A stretch of DNA of 29,990 nucleotides from UBA4207 sp964352405 (GTDB taxonomy: Bacteria > Bdellovibrionota > Bacteriovoracia > Bacteriovoracales > Bacteriovoracaceae). The notes below the pieces were generated by a model. It made no database searches, was not told where the DNA came from, and worked only from the letters and a program-made list of their open reading frames with translations. Position 1 is the first letter of the stretch; every line of letters starts with the position of its first letter. A program made the position numbers and the translations under genes. Shown here in pieces: positions 24,505 to 29,990 of this stretch. The stretch covers positions 1 to 29,990 of the forward strand of contig CAYGRY010000032.1 in NCBI GenBank assembly GCA_964352405.1, in the 5' to 3' direction.

Positions 24505-24660
24505 ATGTTTCCAGAAGAAGGACAAGCCATCATCGCTAAGCTTTTATTCCTATTCTTTGTCGCATTTTCTATGTGCTTTGCGAAGGCACGTTCGGCTGAA
24601 ATTAATTACTCATCATCTAGCACCATGTCAGCTTCGTTACCAAAAACCGTATCTCTTTAA
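24505..24660 (+). CDS. Small hydrophobic/exported protein, 51 aa, unknown
   Basis: Unrecognised small ORF in the gap between the transferase and glnN. ATG 24505 has AAGG (24494-24497) 7 nt upstream. The protein starts MFPEEGQAIIAKLLFLFFVA, has a hydrophobic core of about 14-16 residues (LLFLFFVAFSMCFA), then a basic/polar end (KARSAEINYSSSS) rich in Ser. It could be a single-pass small membrane protein or a short exported peptide; the core is short for a transmembrane helix and fits a signal peptide cleaved after FAKARSA. It is on the same strand as glnN, ending 77 nt before it, so a leader role is possible but unsupported. The frame also runs upstream without a credible start. Confidence 0.45.
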   Translation: MFPEEGQAIIAKLLFLFFVAFSMCFAKARSAEINYSSSSTMSASLPKTVSL

Positions 24661-24737
24661 GTTTCAGTAGCTGAGTTCTTAAAACAAAAGTATCATTTCC
24701 TACGTCACAACCAATAATCTTAGGCTGGGGTACGTAA

Positions 24738-26936
24738 ATGACTATTTCTTCTGATTACAGAAACAAGACTACATTCGAAGCAACCAATCGCCCAAATCGT
24801 AAATTTGCTCTTCCAAAAGATAATAAAGGCAACCCGATGAAGGTGTCTGATTATTTTGGTGAGAACGTTTTTGATTTTAGAACGGCAGAAGGCATTCCAG
24901 AATCTGTTCGCACTGAGCTTATTAAAGTTGCTAAAACAACTGGCAGAAAACTTCAGCGTGAACATGTTGAAGTTGTGGCCAAAGCCGCCACTGATTGGGC
25001 AACACAAAGAGGGGCAACTCACTTTTGTCACTGGTTCCAACCACTAACAGGTAGCACGGCCGAGAAGCACGATGCCTTCTTATCTTTTAAAAATGATTTA
25101 CCAATTGAGAAAATTTCTGTTTCTCAGTTAATGCAAGGGGAGCCAGACGCTTCTTCATTTCCAAACGGCGGATCAAGATCAACTTTTGAAGCCAGAGGAT
25201 ACACTGCTTGGGATATCACTTCGCCAATGTTCTTGGTTGAAAGTGAAAATGGTAAAACTCTTTGTATTCCTACAGCTTTCGTAAGCTATAGCGGACAAGC
25301 TCTTGATGTTAAAACACCACTACTAAGATCTGTTAATCGTCTTGATACGGCCGCGACAAGGTTTTTAAATCTCACAGGTAAAACTGACGCTAAACACGTC
25401 ATGGTAACTTGTGGTGCTGAACAAGAATATTTCTTGATCGATAAGGCCTTCATGAATGCAAGACCTGATCTTATTATGACAGGTAAAACGCTTCTTGGTT
25501 CGCTTTCAGCAAAAAACCAGCAGCTGTCTGATCACTATTTTGGAGAAATTCCAGAGCGCGTGATTTCATTCATGCAAGAACTTGATCACGAGCTCTATAA
25601 GCTTGGTGTTCCAGCTAAAACTCGTCACAACGAAGTCGCTCCTTCTCAATTTGAAATGGCGCCAATTTTTAATGACGCCAACGTTTCAGCTGACCAAAAC
25701 CAAATGATGATGGCAGCAATTAAAAAGACAGCACATAAGCATAACTTCGAAGCCATCCTGCATGAAAAACCATTCGCCGGCATTAACGGTTCTGGTAAAC
25801 ACCTTAACTGGTCGATGAGTGATAACAATGGTTACAACCTACTTGAGCCAGGCAGTGAACCTCATCAAAACCTAAGATTCTTAGCAACGCTTGGAATTGT
25901 TTGTGAGGCCGTTTATCGTCACGGGGATACACTTCGCATGGCGATTTCAGGTCACGGTAACGATCACCGTCTCGGCGGACATGAAGCTCCTCCAAGCATC
26001 ATCTCTGTTTATCTAGGCGATACGCTTAACCATATTGTTGAAGCGATCCTGGCCGGTAAAACATTTACTCCAGATGATAAGAAGTTTGTTGATGTTGGTG
26101 CCGATCAATTAGCTCAGCTAATGAGAGACAACACTGACAGAAACAGAACTTCTCCTTTTGCCTTCACAGGTAATAAGTTTGAATTTAGAGCCGTTGGTTC
26201 AAGCCAAAACATCGGCTTTCCAGCATCAGTTCTCAATGCTGCTGTAACTGAAGTCTTTAATGAGTCTAATGACTGGTTAGAAGCTGAAATCGCTGGCGGT
26301 AAGTCTGTTGATCAAGCCCTGCATGAACTAACTCTTAAATGGGTTAAGAGTGCAAAGCCTGTTATCTTTAACGGTGACGGTTACTCTGAAGAGTGGGTTA
26401 AAGAAGCCGCAGCTCGTGGCCTTCCAAACCTTAAAAATACTCCAGAAGCACTCGGTGTTTTGACGAAGAAAGATCGCGTGTCTTTCTTGACAGAGATGGG
26501 TGTGTTTAAAGCGGAAGAGCTTGAAACTCGCTACAACGTCTTGATTGAAAAATATGTCTTAGCTCGTGAAATCGAAATCAGAACCATGACTGAGATGATT
26601 TCTCAATACGTTATTCCATCAGCTCTTGAGTACAAAAAAGAACTTCTTAATTCTGTTTTGAACTCAAAATCAGTTGGTGTTGATTTTGGAATTGAAAAAG
26701 AATTGCTAACACTGCTTGATCAAGCACTTCAAAAGGTTTACTCAGAAAATGCAAACCTTAAGCGCTCTCTTGATGCTGTTGATTTAGATAATCATGTTCA
26801 TGCGGCTAAAGAGATCGCTGAAAAGATAATGCCAGTGTCTGAGACGCTCGCAGGTTATTCAAACGATCTGGAAGAGTTGATTCCTGATAATCTTTGGGTT
26901 CTACCTAAGTACCGTGAAATGTTGTTTTTAAGATAA
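24738..26936 (+). CDS. glnN: Glutamine synthetase type III
   Basis: A 732-aa GSIII, of family length (about 700-730), making glutamine from glutamate, ammonia and ATP as a dodecamer. GSIII-specific signatures are TFEATNRPNRKFALPKDN-like start, VMTCGAEQEYFLID, KTRHNEVAPSQFEMAPIF (RHNEVAPSQFEMAP at 296-309), GINGSGKHLNWS, HGDTLRMAISGHGNDHRLGG (from 395) and DRNRTSPFAFTGNKFEFRAV. The metal and nucleotide ligands in these motifs look complete. There is no adenylylation motif of the GSI kind, as usual for GSIII. GGGG lies 7 nt before ATG 24738. I could not find a sigma-54 or clear sigma-70 promoter upstream. A strong terminator follows directly. Confidence 0.96.
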   Translation: MTISSDYRNKTTFEATNRPNRKFALPKDNKGNPMKVSDYFGENVFDFRTAEGIPESVRTELIKVAKTTGRKLQREHVEVVAKAATDWATQRGATHFCHWFQPLTGSTAEKHDAFLSFKNDLPIEKISVSQLMQGEPDASSFPNGGSRSTFEARGYTAWDITSPMFLVESENGKTLCIPTAFVSYSGQALDVKTPLLRSVNRLDTAATRFLNLTGKTDAKHVMVTCGAEQEYFLIDKAFMNARPDLIMTGKTLLGSLSAKNQQLSDHYFGEIPERVISFMQELDHELYKLGVPAKTRHNEVAPSQFEMAPIFNDANVSADQNQMMMAAIKKTAHKHNFEAILHEKPFAGINGSGKHLNWSMSDNNGYNLLEPGSEPHQNLRFLATLGIVCEAVYRHGDTLRMAISGHGNDHRLGGHEAPPSIISVYLGDTLNHIVEAILAGKTFTPDDKKFVDVGADQLAQLMRDNTDRNRTSPFAFTGNKFEFRAVGSSQNIGFPASVLNAAVTEVFNESNDWLEAEIAGGKSVDQALHELTLKWVKSAKPVIFNGDGYSEEWVKEAAARGLPNLKNTPEALGVLTKKDRVSFLTEMGVFKAEELETRYNVLIEKYVLAREIEIRTMTEMISQYVIPSALEYKKELLNSVLNSKSVGVDFGIEKELLTLLDQALQKVYSENANLKRSLDAVDLDNHVHAAKEIAEKIMPVSETLAGYSNDLEELIPDNLWVLPKYREMLFLR

Positions 26937-26943
26937 TCATAAG

Positions 26944-26966
26944 GCCCGCGAAAGCGGGCTTTTTTT
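26944..26966 (+). terminator. Intrinsic terminator after glnN
   Basis: GCCCGC (26944-26949), loop GAAA, GCGGGC (26954-26959), then seven T (26960-26966). It is a textbook rho-independent terminator 7 nt after the glnN stop codon. It separates glnN from the hip promoter region 20 nt further on. Confidence 0.93.
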
Positions 26967-26986
26967 GGTCTCGTATCGTGCATAAA

Positions 26987-27004
26987 TATCCCTTTTCGGG
27001 GATA
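26987..27004 (+). promoter_or_regulatory. HipB operator site 1
   Basis: TATCC-N8-GGATA (CTTTTCGG in the middle), an exact match to the E. coli HipB operator consensus TATCCN8GGATA. First of four sites starting every 27 bp. Confidence 0.8.
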
Positions 27005-27013
27005 AACTCGTTT

Positions 27014-27031
27014 TATGCCAAATTAAGGATA
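27014..27031 (+). promoter_or_regulatory. HipB operator site 2
   Basis: TATGC-N8-GGATA, one mismatch to TATCCN8GGATA. It starts 27 bp after site 1. Confidence 0.65.
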
Positions 27032-27062
27032 TTGTAGCTTTATACCGAAAATAGGATATAAT
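27032..27062 (+). promoter_or_regulatory. Candidate hipBA promoter
   Basis: A perfect -10 TATAAT (27057-27062) overlaps the end of operator 3. A -35-like TTGTAG (27032-27037) lies in the gap between operators 2 and 3. The 19-nt spacing is long, so the -35 is uncertain. The start of RNA would be near 27069. Confidence 0.5.
27041..27058 (+). promoter_or_regulatory. HipB operator site 3
   Basis: TATAC-N8-GGATA, one mismatch to the consensus. It starts 27 bp after site 2 and fills the spacer of the candidate promoter, touching the -10 box, so a bound repressor would block RNA polymerase. Confidence 0.7.
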
Positions 27063-27067
27063 GATAA

Positions 27068-27085
27068 TATCCATTTTTTGGGATG
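27068..27085 (+). promoter_or_regulatory. HipB operator site 4
   Basis: TATCC-N8-GGATG, one mismatch to the consensus. It starts 27 bp after site 3, around the expected transcription start and 16 nt before the hipB ATG. Confidence 0.7.
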
Positions 27086-27101
27086 TTTTTACGAGGTATC
27101 A

Positions 27102-27362
27102 ATGGCTTATATAAGAACAACAAAGCAATTCATCGCAAAGCTTAAGCAAGCACGCCTGGATCAAGGTCTAACTCAGGCCCAGCTAGGTGATTTAGTTGGG
27201 ATGAGCCAGAAAAAGATCGCCATGATTGAAAACCTCACTGCCTCGCCAAGATTAGATGTTCTTTTGATCATTACGTCGGCCTTAGACTTAAATCTTTCGA
27301 TCGAGTCAGATTCAAAAGCTGACAGCAAAGGATCTAAAAATATTAACTTGGTTTGGAGTTAG
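27102..27362 (+). CDS. hipB: HipB-type antitoxin / operon repressor
   Basis: An 86-aa protein, matching E. coli HipB (88 aa). Residues 11-68 form a Cro/CI-type helix-turn-helix (LKQARLDQGLTQAQLGDLVG, then MSQKKIAMIENLTASPRLDV and a five-helix tail LLIITSALDLNLSIE). The flexible C-terminus ends NINLVWS, close to the NLEW end of E. coli HipB, whose terminal Trp contacts HipA. It neutralises HipA and represses the operon by binding TATCCN8GGATA sites; four such sites lie upstream. I chose ATG 27102, with GAGG (27093-27096) 5 nt before it; a longer frame from TTG 27078 overlaps operator 4 and has no ribosome binding site. The hipA gene starts 8 nt after its stop. Confidence 0.94.
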   Translation: MAYIRTTKQFIAKLKQARLDQGLTQAQLGDLVGMSQKKIAMIENLTASPRLDVLLIITSALDLNLSIESDSKADSKGSKNINLVWS

Positions 27363-27370
27363 AGACTTAA

Positions 27371-28660
27371 ATGGGAAGAAAATCTCAAACCACAAAACTT
27401 CATCTATATTTACAAGGAAACTTGGTCGGAGAGTATGTGAAAACTCCGGATGGAGCAACGAGCTTTTCCTACGACCGTACATGGATAAGTGAGGGCTTTG
27501 CCATTTCACAAAGCTTGCCGCTTATTACGACGCCTTATAAAGGCGACACCGTGAGAGCTTATTTTGATAACCTTTTACCGGACTTAAAAGAAATAAGAGA
27601 GTCGATTGCAGCTAAAGTTAATGCTGAAAGCTCAGATCATTTTGATTTACTCAGCGCCATAGGGCACGACTGTGTTGGAGCCCTTCTTTTTACCAACTCT
27701 GAGGACAAGACTCAGACCAACGATAAGGCACCGACGGGGATTGTTTTATCGCATCAAGAGATTGGAGCGGTGATAAAAAATTTGAAGTCTAGGCCTTTGG
27801 GCATGAGCTCTGGTGTCGAAGACTTAAGAATTTCATTGGCCGGTGTACAAGAAAAAACAGCGCTGCTTTTTTGGAATGATAAGTGGCATCGACCGACTGG
27901 GATAACACCCACGACTCATATCTTTAAACCTGCCATGAAGTTTGAAACCCACGGGCTTGATATGAGAACCAGTGTGCATAATGAATATTTTTGTATGAAA
28001 TTATGTCAGGCTTTTGGTCTTAGAGTCGCAGACGTCGATATTAAAGACTTTGATGGTGAATTTGTTTTAGTAGTCGAAAGATTTGATCGACTTTTAAAAG
28101 AGGGTATTATTTATAGAAAGGCCCAAGAAGATATGTGCCAAGCTCTTGGATATTTTTCTACTAAAAAATATCAGTCTGATAATGGCCCAGGAGTACAAGA
28201 GATCGTTTCGATTTTAGAAACAAGTGTGAAGGCAAAAGAAGACTTAGAAACCTTTTTTAAATCTCTTGTGGTTTTTTATATTCTTGGAGCGATTGATGGT
28301 CATGCAAAAAATTACTCAATTGAATACGCTAAAGAAGGGTATTTCTTAGCCCCTCTTTATGACATTCTTTCCATCTTTCCCGCTTTAAATCAAAAAGAAA
28401 TTGGTGTTGGTAAATACAAAATGGCCTTAGGCATGGGAAAATCAAATCACTACACCGCCAAGAGAATCAATCGTAGGCATTTTATTGAAACGGCTAAGTT
28501 TTGCAGGATTACACAAGCTCGCGCCAATGAAATCATTGATGAAGTCTTAGTCTGTGTGAAAAATGAAGTGTGGAATCAAATCGATTATTCTAAAAACTTT
28601 GAGCATAAGATCAAAGAGAAGATTGTTGATGGCATTAAAATTGTATCAAAAGACTTTTAG
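27371..28660 (+). CDS. hipA: HipA-type serine/threonine kinase toxin
   Basis: A 429-aa kinase, close in length and sequence to E. coli HipA (about 440). The N-terminal subdomain (residues 9-110) includes AYFDNLLPDLKEIRESIAAK and FDLLSAIGHDCVGALLF. The regulatory segment DLRISLAGVQEKTALL carries Ser155, equivalent to the autophosphorylated Ser150. It is followed by PTGITPTTHIFKPA (phosphate loop). The catalytic core has FVLVVERFDR, QEDMCQALG, GAIDGHAKNYS with catalytic Asp309, and PLYDILS with the metal-binding Asp. All key residues are present, so an active toxin is expected. E. coli HipA phosphorylates glutamyl-tRNA synthetase and causes persistence; the target here is inferred, not shown. 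The 3' end overlaps the convergent MATE gene by 4 nt. Confidence 0.95.
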   Translation: MGRKSQTTKLHLYLQGNLVGEYVKTPDGATSFSYDRTWISEGFAISQSLPLITTPYKGDTVRAYFDNLLPDLKEIRESIAAKVNAESSDHFDLLSAIGHDCVGALLFTNSEDKTQTNDKAPTGIVLSHQEIGAVIKNLKSRPLGMSSGVEDLRISLAGVQEKTALLFWNDKWHRPTGITPTTHIFKPAMKFETHGLDMRTSVHNEYFCMKLCQAFGLRVADVDIKDFDGEFVLVVERFDRLLKEGIIYRKAQEDMCQALGYFSTKKYQSDNGPGVQEIVSILETSVKAKEDLETFFKSLVVFYILGAIDGHAKNYSIEYAKEGYFLAPLYDILSIFPALNQKEIGVGKYKMALGMGKSNHYTAKRINRRHFIETAKFCRITQARANEIIDEVLVCVKNEVWNQIDYSKNFEHKIKEKIVDGIKIVSKDF

Positions 28661-29952
28661 TGGCTTTTAACTTTCTTATAAAAAAGAGTTCCAAGACATA
28701 AGCACATAATCGTCAGACCAATCGCAAGACCCGCCCAGTAACCAGCAGCACCCATTCCATAAGAATTCGCTAGCCAATATCCGCACGGAATACCAATCAT
28801 CCAGTTGGCCACAAAGGCAAAAACCATTGGAAGCTTAGTGATACCAACGCCTCGAAGAATTCCATATAAAGTCACTTGGAGACCATCAGGAATCTGAAAG
28901 AGAGCGACAAAGATCAAAAGCTTAGCCGAAGCTGCAATCACACTTTGATCATCGGTGAAAAACGCCAAAAGAATTCCTGGGATCAGCGTATAGGTCATGG
29001 CGGTGATAAACATTACCGTGGCGGAAAAACTAAGGGCAGAATGTGACCAAGTCATGATCCCTGTATTATCTTTTGCGCCATAAGACTGGCCGACTTTAAC
29101 ACTGACTGCACTTGAGAGACCCAGTGGAATCATAAAGGTGAGGGAAGCCAAGTTTAAAACCACATTATGAGAAGCCGAGGTGATGATATCCATGCCACCA
29201 ATTAAAACGGTAACAGTTGAAAAAGAGAGCACTTCTAAAAGAGTTGAAAAACCGATTGGAAGTCCAAGCTTTAAAAATTCACTCAGAAGACCTTTATCAA
29301 CTTTATATGAGTGTTCTCTAAACTTTTTTGTGTGAGCAAATAAAACGATCGCCATCAGTGTTCTAGAAATCACTGTTGCCCAGGCCGCACCTTCTATTCC
29401 CATTTCAGGAACGCCGAGTAAACCAAACATCATGACTGTATTAAGGGCGACGTTAACAATATTAAAAACCAGAATGAGCCCGTTGGCATAAACGGTTTTA
29501 TCCCAAGCTTGCAAATATTCTTTATAAACTTGGAATAAAAGCATTGGCAGAGTAGAGATACCTGCAATTTTTAAGTATTGGGCCACCATTGGTTCAATTT
29601 GTGGATTAAGTCCGAAGATCTCCAGATTGGCACTGACGACTAAAAGCAGTCCGTATAAAAAGAAACTGATGATAGTTCCTAGAGCTTGAGCGGTAAAAAC
29701 CGCTTCAGGACGATCGGTATTTTCACCACGGTATTTGGCAACGATAGGACCAATGGCATAACTCACGCCCAGACCAACCATTAAAAATGGAGCAAAAATC
29801 CCATTCGCTGTGCCAAGTGCGGCCAGCACGTCGTTTGAGTAGCGACCTGCCACCATAATATCGCCGACGCCAAACATCATTTGGCCCATTTGACCGGCGA
29901 TGATAGGCAGAGCGAAGACCATTAATTCTTTAATTGAGCGTCGTGTAATCAT
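28657..29952 (-). CDS. MATE-family multidrug/Na+ or H+ antiporter
   Basis: A 431-aa polytopic inner-membrane transporter with about 12 hydrophobic helices in two similar halves, a bit shorter than NorM (about 457). The N-terminal helix ALPIIAGQMGQMMFGVGDIM, with VAGRYSNDVLAALGTANGIF following, is the MATE signature, repeated in the second half (LGLPIGFSTLLEVLSFSTVT). YGAKD in the second half and KYRGEN in the first correspond to the conserved loop motifs QxxGA. It probably exports cationic compounds; the substrate is unknown. ATG 29952 has no ribosome binding site and the frame stays open to the window edge, so the true start could lie upstream. Confidence 0.9.
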   Translation of the reverse strand: MITRRSIKELMVFALPIIAGQMGQMMFGVGDIMVAGRYSNDVLAALGTANGIFAPFLMVGLGVSYAIGPIVAKYRGENTDRPEAVFTAQALGTIISFFLYGLLLVVSANLEIFGLNPQIEPMVAQYLKIAGISTLPMLLFQVYKEYLQAWDKTVYANGLILVFNIVNVALNTVMMFGLLGVPEMGIEGAAWATVISRTLMAIVLFAHTKKFREHSYKVDKGLLSEFLKLGLPIGFSTLLEVLSFSTVTVLIGGMDIITSASHNVVLNLASLTFMIPLGLSSAVSVKVGQSYGAKDNTGIMTWSHSALSFSATVMFITAMTYTLIPGILLAFFTDDQSVIAASAKLLIFVALFQIPDGLQVTLYGILRGVGITKLPMVFAFVANWMIGIPCGYWLANSYGMGAAGYWAGLAIGLTIMCLCLGTLFYKKVKSH

Positions 29953-29958
29953 GCCAAG

Positions 29959-29987
29959 AGTATGGATCGATTGATAGATGTAGGCAA
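29959..29987 (-). promoter_or_regulatory. Possible promoter for the MATE gene
   Basis: On the minus strand, TTGCCT (29982-29987) and CATACT (29959-29964) are 17 nt apart, each matching 4 of 6 consensus bases. RNA would start at about the ATG, implying a leaderless message. Weak evidence at the window edge. Confidence 0.2.
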
Positions 29988-29990
29988 CTA

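Noticed and set aside
24720..25040. A 106-codon antisense ORF opposite the start of glnN
   Set aside because: It is a shadow of a well-conserved gene, with no ribosome binding site and no domain.
26987..27085. The 27-bp periodic array as a CRISPR or tandem repeat
   Set aside because: Only the 5+5 palindromic ends recur; cores and gaps differ, the unit is short and a helix-turn-helix repressor gene follows. Operators explain it better.
27078..27101. Extended hipB start at TTG 27078
   Set aside because: No ribosome binding site precedes it, it overlaps operator 4, and ATG 27102 has GAGG at the right distance and gives the usual HipB length.
24738..28660. Functional link between glnN and hipA through glutamate/GltX
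   Set aside because: The genes are adjacent but separated by a strong terminator and a separate promoter; adjacency alone does not support a link.

Overview
The window is AT-rich, densely packed bacterial chromosome, and every gene in it looks like an ordinary Gram-negative gene. The gspC-to-gspN order with a PilM-like GspL and a GspN, a type III glutamine synthetase, a VLCAD-type acyl-CoA dehydrogenase and a GYF/PilZ protein suggest a delta-proteobacterium-like lineage. My best guess is Bdellovibrionota (Bacteriovorax/Peredibacter-like). This is inference, since no rRNA or other marker gene is present.

Layout. (1) 1-781, + strand: the 3' end of an IHF-alpha gene followed by a MerR-type regulator. 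(2) 734-15555, - strand: a near-complete type II secretion (T2SS) operon transcribed right to left, gspC-D-E-F-G-H-I-J-K, then a 95-nt gap with a possible internal promoter, then gspL-M-N and an overlapping farnesyl-diphosphate synthase (ispA). No prepilin peptidase (gspO) is in the window. The pseudopilin gene gspH has no ATG/GTG/TTG start that keeps its prepilin signal; it appears to start at CTG, overlapping the gspG stop as CTGA. (3) 15556-19299, + strand: a VLCAD-like acyl-CoA dehydrogenase overlapping a lipoprotein with seven DxDxDG calcium-type repeats and a C-terminal ASPIC/UnbV-like segment. (4) 19296-20507, - strand: an IscA-like protein lacking the C-terminal cysteine pair, directly followed by a short LysR regulator. 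(5) 20597-23874, + strand: an M61-type metallopeptidase with a PDZ domain, and a GYF/coiled-coil/PilZ protein. (6) 23871-24467, - strand: a Sfp-type 4'-phosphopantetheinyl transferase. (7) 24505-26966, + strand: a 51-aa small protein, glutamine synthetase III (glnN) and a strong intrinsic terminator. (8) 26987-28660, + strand: a HipB/HipA toxin-antitoxin operon preceded by four TATCC-N8-GGATA-type operators repeated at exactly 27-bp intervals. (9) 28657-29952, - strand: a MATE efflux transporter.

How it fits together. The T2SS genes encode the outer-membrane secretin (D), inner-membrane platform (C, F, L, M, N), ATPase (E) and pseudopilus (G-K), which together would export folded proteins. 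The secreted substrates are not encoded here. The rest is a mixture of housekeeping metabolism (isoprenoids, fatty-acid oxidation, nitrogen assimilation, carrier-protein activation) and regulatory genes. Three convergent gene pairs share exactly four bases at their stop codons, leaving no room for a terminator between them.

The most striking non-coding signal is the phased HipB operator array at 26987-27085. No stretch over 300 bases lacks a gene.
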